Shown: positions 8,407-15,897, numbered from the stretch's first letter. The stretch: 27,752 nucleotides of DNA from Methanobacteriota archaeon (GCA_023393455.1 JAEWLJ010000022.1:1-27752); one strand, 5' to 3'. Notes: a model not told the origin generated them from the letters alone. Numbers and translations: made by a program.

Positions 8407-9633
8407 ATGGAGTCTGGGGATCTAAAGATTGCGTGGGCGCGGCAGTATATGCCGGTGCTCTCGTCCATTCGGAAGCGTTTTGTCGAGGAGAAGCCTTTTG
8501 CCGGCATGACTATCGGCATGGCCCTGCACGTCGAGGCAAAGACCGCGGTGCTGGTCGAGACACTCGCGGCAGGCGGGGCCGAGGTGCACATCACGGGGTG
8601 CAACCCTCTCTCGACCCAGGACGACGTATCGACGGCGCTCAACACCCGCGAGGGGATTCATTCCTATGCCCGGCGGGGGGCCGACGTTGAGGAGTACTAC
8701 GGGGCCATCGACCGGGTGCTCGACGCCCGGCCTGCGGTCACCATCGACGACGGCATGGACCTGATCTACCGCATCCACACCGAGCGTCGGGATGTTCTCG
8801 ACTCGGTCATCGGCGGGTGCGAGGAGACCACGACCGGCATCCACCGGCTCCGCGCGATGGCGCAGGAAGGGGCGCTCAGGTTCCCGGTCGTCGCCGTCAA
8901 CGACACCCCGATGAAGCACTTCTTCGACAACGTCCACGGCACGGGAGAGAGCTCGCTTGCGTCGATCATGATCACCACAAACGTCCTCATCGCCGGCAAG
9001 AGGTTCGTCGTCGCCGGCTACGGCTACTGCGGGCGGGGGCTCGCGCAGAAGGCCCGGAGCCTCGGCGCCCGCGTCATCGTGACCGAAGTGGACCCCCGCC
9101 GGGCGCTCCAGGCGCACATGGACGGGTTCGACGTCATGACGATGGACGAGGCGGCACCGTTAGGCGACATCTTCGTCACCACCACCGGGAATACGAGCAT
9201 CCTCACGGAGCACCACTTCCCGGTCCTGAAGGACGGTGCAATCCTCGCGAACGCCGGCCACTTCAACGTCGAGATCGACGTCGACTGGCTTGCGGCGCAC
9301 GCGGACTCTGTCGTCAACCGGGACGGGATCGACACTTACGTGCTCGGCGGGAAGGCCGTCCACGTCCTCGCCGAGGGGAGGCTCGTGAACCTCGCAACAC
9401 CGAAGGGCATGGGCCACCCCGTCGAGGTGATGGACCTGAGTTTCGCCGTCCAGGCTCTCTCCGCCGAGTTCATCGCGAAGCACGGCCGCGAGCTCGCTCC
9501 CGGCGTGCACGATGTCCCCTCCGTCATCGATGAAGGGATAGCGCGGCTGAAACTCGCCACGCTCGGTATCACGATCGACCGGCTGACACCCGACCAGATG
9601 ACCTACATGGGCAGCTGGACGATCGGGACCTAA
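8407..9633 (+). CDS. ahcY: Adenosylhomocysteinase family enzyme (S-adenosyl- or S-inosyl-homocysteine hydrolase)
   Basis: This NAD-dependent enzyme hydrolyses the homocysteine nucleoside left after SAM-dependent methylation. The 408-aa protein from ATG 8407 begins MESGDLKIAWARQYMPVL. It shows the substrate-binding stretches ALHVEAKTAVLVETL, TGCNPLSTQDDV and DDGMDL, then VAVNDTPMKHFFDN. The NAD fold is VVAGYGYCGRGLAQKARSLGARV (about 200-222). The C-terminal TYMGSW resembles the family ending, in a shorter form than the eukaryotic one. Methanogen homologues related to MJ1388 prefer S-inosyl-homocysteine, working with a 5'-deoxyadenosine deaminase. Sequence alone does not settle which substrate is used here. 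The frame is open upstream to 8077, but that stretch lacks family similarity and runs over the hisF promoter. Confidence 0.92.
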   Translation: MESGDLKIAWARQYMPVLSSIRKRFVEEKPFAGMTIGMALHVEAKTAVLVETLAAGGAEVHITGCNPLSTQDDVSTALNTREGIHSYARRGADVEEYYGAIDRVLDARPAVTIDDGMDLIYRIHTERRDVLDSVIGGCEETTTGIHRLRAMAQEGALRFPVVAVNDTPMKHFFDNVHGTGESSLASIMITTNVLIAGKRFVVAGYGYCGRGLAQKARSLGARVIVTEVDPRRALQAHMDGFDVMTMDEAAPLGDIFVTTTGNTSILTEHHFPVLKDGAILANAGHFNVEIDVDWLAAHADSVVNRDGIDTYVLGGKAVHVLAEGRLVNLATPKGMGHPVEVMDLSFAVQALSAEFIAKHGRELAPGVHDVPSVIDEGIARLKLATLGITIDRLTPDQMTYMGSWTIGT

Positions 9634-9873
9634 TATCCTTTTTTTCACCAATACCCACGCAACGCCGCCGGCCCCCTGCGTGCTACCGTCGCGGTGTTCC
9701 CCCGGCGGCCTTATCGCTGCTTGCCTGCCACCGGCATAACGACCCTTCCGTATCCGGTACCTGGACACATTTTTATACTCGCCGGGCCGGTAAACCAAAT
9801 ATCGTTTATATGGGCTCTAAATCAGCTAAATTAAATATAGCGCGCCGCAATCCTCTATGAACTAGGTGTCATT
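9634..9873 (+). promoter_or_regulatory. Promoter and possible metal-responsive operator of the mod operon
   Basis: These 240 bp hold no gene. The sequence becomes AT-rich from about 9760. TTTATATG at 9805-9812 is a strong archaeal TATA box, with a second candidate TTTTTATACTC at 9770-9780. ATCGTTTATAT (9801-9811) and ATATAGCG (9835-9842) resemble inverted ModE-type half-sites (CGyTATAT), the first covering the TATA box. Their 23-nt spacing is larger than in the known bacterial operator. AGGTG at 9864-9868 is the ribosome binding site. Confidence 0.5.
9639..9645 (+). terminator. T7 terminator after the homocysteine hydrolase gene
   Basis: A run of seven T begins 6 bp after the stop codon, typical of archaeal oligo-T termination. 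Confidence 0.6.
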
Positions 9874-10698
9874 ATGATGAAAGTCCCAACTCAGGCAACT
9901 ATTGTTGCCGTATCTCTTCTGATGATCGCCGGTCTCCTGGTCGCGGGATGCACGACCGCCGAGCAGACAACCGAAACGACAACCCTCACGGTCTTTACGG
10001 CCGCATCGCTCACGGGAGCCTTCACGGATATCGGCAAAGCCTACGAGGCGCAGAACGAGAACGTCAAGGTCGTCCTCGTCTTCGACGGCTCACAGACCCT
10101 CCGCACCCAGATTGAGCAGGGCGCGAATGCGGATATCTTCGTCTCTGCGAGCACGAAGCACATGAAGGCGCTCCTGGACGGCGGGTTCATGGACAACAGC
10201 ACCGTGGCCCCGTTCCTCGGGAACAGTCTGGCCCTGATCGTCCCGGCCGATAATCCGGCAGGGATCACCGGTGTTGCCGACCTGAACAAACCGGGCGTGA
10301 AACTCGTCATCGGCACCAAGGACGTTCCCTTCGGCGACTACACCCGGCAGATGCTCGAGAAGATGGCCGCCGACCCGGCCTACGATCAGGCCTACAAGGA
10401 CACCGTGATGGCGAACGTCGTCTCCGAGGAGACGGCGGTGAGCTCCGTGGTGCCCAAGCTGGCGCTCGGCGAGGCGGATGCGGCGATCGTCTACAAGTCG
10501 GACGTTTCAAAAGACGACCTGACCAAGGTGACCCGGTTCGATATCCCGGCCGAGTACAACGTCGTGGCCACCTACCCGCTCGGCATCCTTGCGGAGTCGG
10601 CGAGCAAGACTGAAGCAGCGTCGTTCATAGCCTTCGTCCGGGGTCCGGACGGCAGCGCCATCCTGACAGAATATGGTTTTGACCCAATCTCCGGCTGA
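9874..10698 (+). CDS. modA: Molybdate/tungstate-binding lipoprotein of an ABC transporter
   Basis: The extracellular solute-binding component of a molybdate/tungstate importer. The N-terminus is a signal peptide with a lipobox LLVAGC, so Cys26 is probably lipid-modified to hold the protein at the membrane. The mature part starts LTVFTAASLTGAFTDIGKAYE, the classic ModA opening with oxyanion-binding Ser/Thr residues. It continues with FDGSQTLRTQIEQGANADIFVSAS, GTKDVPFGDYTRQML and DAAIVYKSD. The length of 274 aa is normal for ModA and shorter than many WtpA proteins. ATG 9874 or ATG 9877 could start it, with AGGTG 5 or 8 nt upstream. The 3' end overlaps modB by 26 bp. Molybdate against tungstate preference cannot be read from the sequence. 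Confidence 0.93.
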   Translation: MMKVPTQATIVAVSLLMIAGLLVAGCTTAEQTTETTTLTVFTAASLTGAFTDIGKAYEAQNENVKVVLVFDGSQTLRTQIEQGANADIFVSASTKHMKALLDGGFMDNSTVAPFLGNSLALIVPADNPAGITGVADLNKPGVKLVIGTKDVPFGDYTRQMLEKMAADPAYDQAYKDTVMANVVSEETAVSSVVPKLALGEADAAIVYKSDVSKDDLTKVTRFDIPAEYNVVATYPLGILAESASKTEAASFIAFVRGPDGSAILTEYGFDPISG

Positions 10699-11515
10699 AC
10701 ACTGGAGATCCGCGCACGGCGGCCGGACGGTGTTATGGAGGGCGGTCCTCACCCTTCTCACCGCCGCCCTTCTTGCGCTCTTCCTCCTCTTCATCACGCT
10801 GCCGGTAGCCTCGCTCTTCCTGAGGATATCACCTGAGGAGTTCCTCAGCTCCCTCACCGAACCGGTGGTGCTCGATGCGCTCTCGCTCTCCTTTGTCACC
10901 GCGACGGTGAGCACGGTGATCGTCGTCCTCTTCGGAACGCCGCTTGCCCTGGTGAATGCCCGGCGCGACTACCGGGGCAGGGAACTCGTCGACACTCTCA
11001 CGGATCTCCCCATCGTCCTCCCGCCGGCGGTGGCGGGTCTCGCGCTGCTGATGGCCTTCGGTCGCCGGGGCGTGGTCGGGCAGTACCTCGACCTCTTCGG
11101 CATCCAGATCGGGTTCACCACGCTTGCGGTGGTAATGGCCCAGGTCTTCGTCGCCTCGCCGTTCTACATCCGGCAGGCACGGGCGAGTTTCGAGGCGGTC
11201 GACAGCCTCTACGAGGATGCGGCGCGGACGCTCGGGGCCTCCCCCGGGACGGTCGCCCTCCGGATCACCATCCCGCTCGCGTGGGGCGGGCTTGTCTCCG
11301 GGGCGATCCTCTCGTTTGCCCGGGCGCTCGGTGAGTTCGGTGCCACGATCATGTTTGCCGGAAACTTCCAGGGCAAGACCCAGACGATGCCGCTTGCGAT
11401 CTACACGACCATGCAGGGAGACATGAACGCTGCGATCAGCCTCTCTATCATCCTCGTCGTGATATCGTTTGCCGTGATATCCGCCGTGAAGATCGTCACC
11501 CGGAGGAAGTACTGA
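10673..11515 (+). CDS. modB: Molybdate/tungstate ABC transporter permease
   Basis: The membrane channel subunit of the importer. The 280-aa protein has a basic N-terminus, about six transmembrane helices, and the EAA-type cytoplasmic loop EDAARTLGASPGTVALRITIPLAWGG (about 182-207) that docks on the ATPase. LPPAVAGLALLMAFG and FARALGEFGATIMFAGN are characteristic of ModB/WtpB. The start lies inside the modA 3' end. The stop overlaps the ATG of modC by one base (TGATG), so the three subunits are translationally coupled. Confidence 0.93.
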   Translation: MVLTQSPAEHWRSAHGGRTVLWRAVLTLLTAALLALFLLFITLPVASLFLRISPEEFLSSLTEPVVLDALSLSFVTATVSTVIVVLFGTPLALVNARRDYRGRELVDTLTDLPIVLPPAVAGLALLMAFGRRGVVGQYLDLFGIQIGFTTLAVVMAQVFVASPFYIRQARASFEAVDSLYEDAARTLGASPGTVALRITIPLAWGGLVSGAILSFARALGEFGATIMFAGNFQGKTQTMPLAIYTTMQGDMNAAISLSIILVVISFAVISAVKIVTRRKY

Positions 11516-12225
11516 TGCTCTCCATCCATGCCGTCCGGAGACTGCGGGACTACGTCCTCGATGTCACGCTCTCGGTCCGGCCAGGCGAGACCCTCGTCCT
11601 CATCGGTGAGAACGGGTCGGGCAAGACCACGGTGCTGAACCTGATCTCCGGCATCCTCACCCCTGACGCGGGCGAAGTCACCCTCGGCGACCGGACGCTC
11701 TTTTCGTCTGAAGAGAGGATCGATATCCCTCCCGAGAACCGGAAGGTCGGCCATCTCTTCCAGTCCTACGCCCTCTTCCCGCACATGACCGTCGCCGAGA
11801 ACGTGGCGTTCGGCCTCCGGTGTCGGAAGGTTCCCCGGTCAACGATCGCCTTTTCCGTGGCGAACCAGCTCCGCGCGATGCACCTCTCCGATCTTTCGGA
11901 CGTCAACGTCGGCCGGCTCTCGGGAGGCCAGCGGCAGCGGGTGGCCCTCGCCCGGGCGCTGGTGCTCGACCCTGACCTCCTCCTCCTCGACGAGCCGCTC
12001 GCCGCCGTCGATATGCGGGCGCAAGCGACGATGCGGAGCGAACTGTGCGACCGGATAAAGGACGCCGGCATCCCCTGCATCGTCGTCACCCACAACCTCC
12101 GCGACGCCCTCGAACTCGGCGACCGGCTCTGCCTCCTCGAAGACGGGCGGGTGGTGGCCGACGGAACGCCGGGGGAGGTGCTCTCGATGCGGGAGAACGG
12201 GTTCATCGCGAGTTTCGCCGGATAA
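11515..12225 (+). CDS. modC: Molybdate/tungstate ABC transporter ATPase, short form
   Basis: The ATP-hydrolysing subunit of the importer. It has Walker A GENGSGKTT (31-39), Q-loop FQSYALFPH (about 82-90), signature LSGGQRQRVALARAL (135-149), Walker B LLLLDEP (155-161) and switch His in VVTHN. At 236 aa it contains only the nucleotide-binding domain. The C-terminal Mop/TOBE regulatory domain found in bacterial ModC (about 350 aa) and many archaeal WtpC proteins is absent. GGAGGA at 11502-11507, inside modB, is the ribosome binding site, about 7 nt before the ATG. Confidence 0.92.
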   Translation: MLSIHAVRRLRDYVLDVTLSVRPGETLVLIGENGSGKTTVLNLISGILTPDAGEVTLGDRTLFSSEERIDIPPENRKVGHLFQSYALFPHMTVAENVAFGLRCRKVPRSTIAFSVANQLRAMHLSDLSDVNVGRLSGGQRQRVALARALVLDPDLLLLDEPLAAVDMRAQATMRSELCDRIKDAGIPCIVVTHNLRDALELGDRLCLLEDGRVVADGTPGEVLSMRENGFIASFAG

Positions 12226-12307
12226 GGCCCCACAACGGCTTTATGCCCCCTCTCCCCATCACTGGAGATACCGGGGGCCCGAAGTCCCGCCTCGCCAGGA
12301 AACGATC

Positions 12308-12667
12308 ATGAAGATGGATATGGTGTCGATCCTCGCCCTCCTCGCGGTTGCCGCGCTCCTGCCGGGATCGATCGCAGGGGAGCTCTTCATCGCGTTCAAC
12401 GAGTCGCACGCGGAGATATACCAGCAGATGCTCGCAGAGAACGCATCTGTGGGCGAGTACTACGAGCGGGTCTGCCCTGAGTTCCTGGAGGGCATGCCCC
12501 CGGAAAAACAGGTCGCAATCGGTATGGCCTCCCCCGGGCCCGGGGTCTGTGGGGTGCCCGTCCCCCTCTATACTATCGGCCTCCTGGCTCTCTTTGGCGT
12601 CGTCATCCTTGCCCTGCTCGCGGCGGTCGCTCTCGTCCTGGAGCGGGTTTGTAAGAAGAAGGAGTGA
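12308..12667 (+). CDS. Small membrane protein of unknown function
   Basis: I do not recognise this 119-aa protein. It begins with a hydrophobic signal-like segment (about residues 5-23, ending PGSIAG). An acidic extracytoplasmic region of about 60 residues follows, with two potential N-glycosylation sites (NES, NAS) and two cysteines (VCPEF and GVCGVP). A second membrane helix (about 90-112, YTIGLLALFGVVILALLAAVAL) leads to a basic tail ERVCKKKE. The likely topology is an external loop held by one or two helices. AGGAAACG before ATG 12308 is a weak ribosome binding site, and GGCTTTATG around 12238-12245 is a possible TATA box, so it is probably transcribed apart from modABC. It converges on the glycosylase gene with a 3-bp gap. 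Confidence 0.7.
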   Translation: MKMDMVSILALLAVAALLPGSIAGELFIAFNESHAEIYQQMLAENASVGEYYERVCPEFLEGMPPEKQVAIGMASPGPGVCGVPVPLYTIGLLALFGVVILALLAAVALVLERVCKKKE

Positions 12668-12670
12668 ACC

Positions 12671-13528
12671 TCACCCCGCCCGGCTCGCCGGGCCCCGTGC
12701 GCAGTAGAGGTACTCCTGCGCATACCCCGCGTACTCCCCGAAGTAGTCCCGGGCAAACCGCCGGATCCGCTCGTACTCCGCCGGGGTGCACCCTTTCCCG
12801 GAAAGGTCTGTGAGGTAGGTCTCCCCCACGATCCGGCGTATCCAGACGTCGACCGGGAACGCCTCGAAGAACCCGAACGCAAAGAGGAGAACGCAGTCCG
12901 CCGCCTTCGGCCCGATGCCCCGGAAAGCCATCAGCGCCTGCCGCGCCTCCTCGAAGGGGAGGGCGGCGACCCGCTCCGCCCAGTCCGGGTCATCGCTTGC
13001 CGAGCGGGCGGCCTCGCAGAGATAATCCGTCCGGTAGCCGAGTTTACAGTCCCATAATTCCGACCGGGAGACCCCCGCGAGCGCCTCCGGCTCCGGGAAC
13101 GAATACGTCGTGCCGGAGGGCCCGTCTATCGCCTCCCCGTAGCGCTCCGCCATCAGCGCGACCCGCCGCTTCACCGCCGGGATGTTCGTGTTCGTGGCGC
13201 AGAGATAGGAGACCAGGCACTCCCACGGCGGTTGCCTGACAAGCCGGAGGCCGCGACACTCCCGGATGGCGGCGCCTATCGCCGGGTCGCGGTCGATCGA
13301 CGAGAGGATCGCCGGGAGATCCTGATCGAGCCGGAAGTAGTCGCAGACGAACCCCGCATCCGCCCCCTCGAACGTGACGAGGTCTCCGTCCTGGCGTATC
13401 CGGACGGCCCGGCCGTCGACGACGCCCTGCCACCACCCCTCCGTCTTCTCCCAGCGAAACGCCTGCCCGCAGGCGAGTGTCAGGTCGAGGTCGAAGGGCT
13501 GGTCGGGCCGGAGTTGTATCGTTGTCAT
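12671..13528 (-). CDS. ogg: 8-oxoguanine DNA glycosylase (OGG1 family)
   Basis: Removes 8-oxoguanine from DNA and nicks the strand in base excision repair. The N-terminal OGG domain has the LACGQAFRW motif (about 18-26). The catalytic domain has the helix-hairpin-helix GIGPKAADCVLLFAFG, with the Schiff-base lysine K208 aligned to human OGG1 K249, and PVDVWIRR with the catalytic aspartate D227 aligned to human D268. The 285 aa match OGG1-type enzymes, not the shorter archaeal AGOG or Ogg2. It lies 30 bp downstream of nifB on the same strand, with a T-rich stretch between them. Confidence 0.92.
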   Translation of the reverse strand: MTTIQLRPDQPFDLDLTLACGQAFRWEKTEGWWQGVVDGRAVRIRQDGDLVTFEGADAGFVCDYFRLDQDLPAILSSIDRDPAIGAAIRECRGLRLVRQPPWECLVSYLCATNTNIPAVKRRVALMAERYGEAIDGPSGTTYSFPEPEALAGVSRSELWDCKLGYRTDYLCEAARSASDDPDWAERVAALPFEEARQALMAFRGIGPKAADCVLLFAFGFFEAFPVDVWIRRIVGETYLTDLSGKGCTPAEYERIRRFARDYFGEYAGYAQEYLYCARGPASRAG

Positions 13529-13544
13529 GGCCGGTCAGTCCGGC

Positions 13545-13558
13545 GGAAGAAAAAGAAA
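13545..13558 (-). terminator. T-rich stretch after nifB
   Basis: On the minus strand the sequence just after the nifB stop is very T-rich (TTTCTTTTTCTTCC), which could end the nifB transcript before ogg. Read-through is also possible. Confidence 0.35.
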
Positions 13559-14470
13559 TTATTCTTTCTTCTCATCCTTCATCTGCTGGTAGACGCAGGA
13601 CTGGACGTCCTGGCCGAGCTTCCCGATAGCGTCCGCCCGGCAGCGTGCGCAGTGACGCATCTGCTTGATGTAGGGTTCGCACCGGTCCTGCATCTCCCGC
13701 TTCTCCTTCGGCGTCGGGGGGGTTATCCCGGCGAACTTGTACTGCGGGATGATCGGGATGACATTGAAGGTGAACGCCCCCATCTCGCCGACCTTCTTCG
13801 CGATCTCGGGGATGTGCTCGTCGTTGATCCCGGGAATGTAGACGGTGTTTACCTTGACGAGCATCTTCTTTGCCACCGCCATCTCGATCCCTTTCATCTG
13901 CTGGGAGAGGAGGAGTTCGGCCGCCTCACGCCCGTGATACTTCTTCCCGCCGAACTCGACCCAGGAGTAGATCTTCTCTCCGATCGCAGGATCGATGGCG
14001 TTGAGCGTCACTGTGACGTTCCCGACATCGTACTTCGCGAGTTCCTCGATCGACTCGGGGAGCACAAGACCGTTCGTGCTGATGCACATGATCAGTTGCG
14101 GAAACTCCTCGTGAATCAACCGCAGCGCCTCGAACGTCTCGGGGTTTGCGAGCGGTTCGCCCGGCCCTGCGATCCCGACCACCTTCACGTAGGGATGCTC
14201 CTGCATGACTTTCCTGACAAGGTCGAGCGCCTCCTCCGGGGAGAGCACCCTGCTCGTCACGCCGGGTCGGCTCTCGTTCACGCAGTCGAAGTCCCGTATG
14301 CAGTAGTTGCACTGGATATTGCACTTCGGAGCGACGGGGACGTGGCACCTCCCGAAGGCGTGGCACGCTTTATCTGAGTAACAGGGGTGCTCGCTGATCT
14401 TGCGTAACTGCTCAGGATCGTAGGGAACCTCCCTGCCCTGGACCGTCGCGGTCCGGTATTCGTCGGCCAT
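13559..14470 (-). CDS. nifB: NifB-type radical SAM protein (FeMo-cofactor precursor synthase)
   Basis: NifB uses SAM radicals to fuse two [4Fe-4S] clusters around a carbide into NifB-co, the precursor of nitrogenase cofactors. The radical SAM motif is CNIQCNYC (C50, C54, C57). It sits in the NifB signature from HPCYSDKACHAFGRCHVPVAPK to DFDCVNESRPG, which supplies the extra Cys/His ligands (C30, C36, H37, C63). The C-terminal RHCARCRADAIGKLGQD is also NifB-specific. At 303 aa it is the short archaeal form without a NifX-like domain. No nifHDK, nifE or nifN is visible nearby. ATG 14470 has TATAAAAT about 26 bp upstream, so the transcript is nearly leaderless. Confidence 0.92.
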   Translation of the reverse strand: MADEYRTATVQGREVPYDPEQLRKISEHPCYSDKACHAFGRCHVPVAPKCNIQCNYCIRDFDCVNESRPGVTSRVLSPEEALDLVRKVMQEHPYVKVVGIAGPGEPLANPETFEALRLIHEEFPQLIMCISTNGLVLPESIEELAKYDVGNVTVTLNAIDPAIGEKIYSWVEFGGKKYHGREAAELLLSQQMKGIEMAVAKKMLVKVNTVYIPGINDEHIPEIAKKVGEMGAFTFNVIPIIPQYKFAGITPPTPKEKREMQDRCEPYIKQMRHCARCRADAIGKLGQDVQSCVYQQMKDEKKE

Positions 14471-14495
14471 ATAGTTGATCTATGTGCCGGAGGAT

Positions 14496-14503
14496 ATTTT
14501 ATA
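14496..14503 (-). promoter_or_regulatory. TATA box of nifB
   Basis: TATAAAAT on the minus strand, about 26 bp before ATG 14470, fits an archaeal core promoter with a very short leader. Confidence 0.6.
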
Positions 14504-14656
14504 CTGATGGTTACCGGCCTACCCGGGTGGGCCGGTAAAGAAGACCGTAGAGATCAGGCCGTCTCCTGGCCGAGACCGGACGGGAGGCGTTCCTTACCCG
14601 TCTCCCGTGCATCCGGAACATGCACCGCCTCTCCGTCATCGACCCCTGAGAAACAC

Positions 14657-14664
14657 CTTTTTAT
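14657..14664 (+). promoter_or_regulatory. TATA-like box before the first zinc-ribbon gene
   Basis: CTTTTTAT in an otherwise GC-rich 240-bp gap lies about 50 bp before ATG 14713. The rest of the gap (14504-14656) holds no gene that I can see. Confidence 0.45.
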
Positions 14665-14712
14665 GCAAGCAGGTAGTTGAATGTGTGCAGACTATCTGCA
14701 TGGTTGGATTAT

Positions 14713-14889
14713 ATGGAAGAGAGATACCCCCGTAGGGGCCCCGGATCGTTCCAGGACCGGCCCCGTGAGTTCCACAAAGCAGTCTGCGGTGACTGCGGCA
14801 AAGAGTGTGAAGTTCCGTTCAAGCCGACGGAGGGTCGACCCGTCTACTGTCTCGACTGCCTCCCAAAGCACAGAAAACCCCGGTTCTGA
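14713..14889 (+). CDS. Small CxxC-x17-CxxC zinc-ribbon protein, copy 1
   Basis: A 58-aa protein starting MEERYPRRGPGSFQDRPREFHK. It has a zinc ribbon CGDC-x17-CLDC with an extra Cys (KEC) inside the spacer and a basic end KHRKPRF. The exact 17-residue spacing matches the small CxxC-x17-CxxC family described from methanogens, whose function is unknown. The Arg/Pro-rich N-terminus and basic C-terminus would suit nucleic acid or ribosome binding, which is inference. The frame extends upstream to TTG 14677, but ATG 14713 matches the second copy and is preferred. Confidence 0.75.
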   Translation: MEERYPRRGPGSFQDRPREFHKAVCGDCGKECEVPFKPTEGRPVYCLDCLPKHRKPRF

Positions 14890-14932
14890 GTAGTCAGTAA
14901 ACGTACTGTTTCTTAAAGTGAGTGATATTCCA

Positions 14933-15109
14933 ATGGAAGAGAGATATCCCCGAAGGGGTCCCCGTTCCTATGACGACCGGCCCCGTGAGTTCCACAAAGC
15001 AGTCTGCGGTGACTGCGGCAAAGAGTGTGAAGTCCCGTTCAAGCCGACCGAGGGCAGACCTGTCTATTGCCTCGACTGCCTCCCGAAGCACAGAAAACCC
15101 CGATTCTAA
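14933..15109 (+). CDS. Small CxxC-x17-CxxC zinc-ribbon protein, copy 2
   Basis: A 58-aa near-twin of the gene 220 bp upstream, with the same MEERYPRRGP start, zinc ribbon and KHRKPRF end. The two products differ mainly at PRSYDDRP against PGSFQDRP. The frame is open from GTG 14918, but ATG 14933 aligns with copy 1. Most nucleotide differences are silent third-position changes, so both copies appear to be under selection at the protein level. A T7 run follows the stop codon. Confidence 0.75.
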   Translation: MEERYPRRGPRSYDDRPREFHKAVCGDCGKECEVPFKPTEGRPVYCLDCLPKHRKPRF

Positions 15110-15112
15110 CCC

Positions 15113-15119
15113 TTTTTTT
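15113..15119 (+). terminator. T7 terminator after the zinc-ribbon pair
   Basis: Seven consecutive T, 3 bp after the second stop codon. None follows the first copy, so the pair may share one transcript. Confidence 0.6.
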
Positions 15120-15127
15120 AACCGCCG

Positions 15128-15895
15128 TCACACGACGAGCCGCCTTCGCATCAGCCTGATGGCGAGAAGGAAGAAGATCACGGTAGCCGCCGCGATCCAG
15201 GCGAGGTTGAGGAGGTTTACCGGCGAAAACGCCGCGAGCGTGATCGCCCGGTTGATGCCGACGACGTGCGTGAGCGGCAGAGCGGCGAGGGCGAAGTACT
15301 GGATCGGTTCGGGGAGCAGGTCGAGCGGGAAGAACGTCCCCGAGAAGAGGAACATCGGCGTGATGAAGAGGAACGAGGGGTAGTTCAGCGCGTCGATGCT
15401 CGGTGTGATCGCCGTGAAGCACATCGCGATGCCTGCAAAGAGGAGACCGGCGAGGAACGCGAAGGGTATGAGGAGCAGGGACGACGGCATGGCGACGACG
15501 CCAAAGATGAGGAGCACGGGGAGCATCAGTGTGGCGTAGATCATCCCCCGGGTGGCGCCCCAGAGCATCTCGCCGGCGATCACCTCGTCGATGCTGACGG
15601 GTGTCGCGATGATCGCGTCGAACGTCTTCTGGTAATACATCCGGACGAACGACGAGTAGGTGCACTCGAAGAAGGCCGAGTACATCACCGATATGGAGAC
15701 GAGGGCGGGTGCGATGAAGACGGGGTATGGTATTCCGTCGACCGCCTCGATATACGTCCCGAGACCGAATCCCAGTGCCAGGAGGTAGAGGACCGGCTCG
15801 ACGAAGGGCGGGATGAAGTTCACCTGGTAGGTCCTGAGGAAGGCGTCCCAGTTCCTCCGCCAGACGCTCTGGACTCTCGCGGTGATGTCGATCAT
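15128..15895 (-). CDS. ABC-2 type transporter permease
   Basis: The membrane subunit of an exporter of the DrrB/NodJ kind. The 255-aa protein has about six hydrophobic segments. The first follows the cytoplasmic N-terminus MIDITARVQSVWRRNWDAFLRTYQVNF. The ABC-2 signature region is near SFLFITPMFLFSGTFFPLDLLPEPIQYFALAALPLTH (about 180-216). The C-terminus is basic (RLMRRRLVV). ATG 15895 lies 2 bp after the stop of the ATPase gene, so the two subunits are co-translated. The substrate cannot be told from the sequence; homologues export drugs, lipids or glycans. Confidence 0.88.
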   Translation of the reverse strand: MIDITARVQSVWRRNWDAFLRTYQVNFIPPFVEPVLYLLALGFGLGTYIEAVDGIPYPVFIAPALVSISVMYSAFFECTYSSFVRMYYQKTFDAIIATPVSIDEVIAGEMLWGATRGMIYATLMLPVLLIFGVVAMPSSLLLIPFAFLAGLLFAGIAMCFTAITPSIDALNYPSFLFITPMFLFSGTFFPLDLLPEPIQYFALAALPLTHVVGINRAITLAAFSPVNLLNLAWIAAATVIFFLLAIRLMRRRLVV

Positions 15896-15897
15896 CG

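Larger units (their letters stand above)
14713..15109 (+). repeat. Tandem gene duplication, 220-bp period
   Basis: The two zinc-ribbon genes are direct repeats offset by 220 bp. Positions 14761-14813 and 14981-15033 are identical over 53 bp, and the rest of the coding region differs at scattered, mostly synonymous positions. The 43-bp spacer between the copies carries no extra gene. Confidence 0.85.

Noticed and set aside
13232..14377. A 381-codon open frame on the plus strand across ogg and nifB
   Set aside because: Both genes on the minus strand are certain, and this frame has no recognisable motif.
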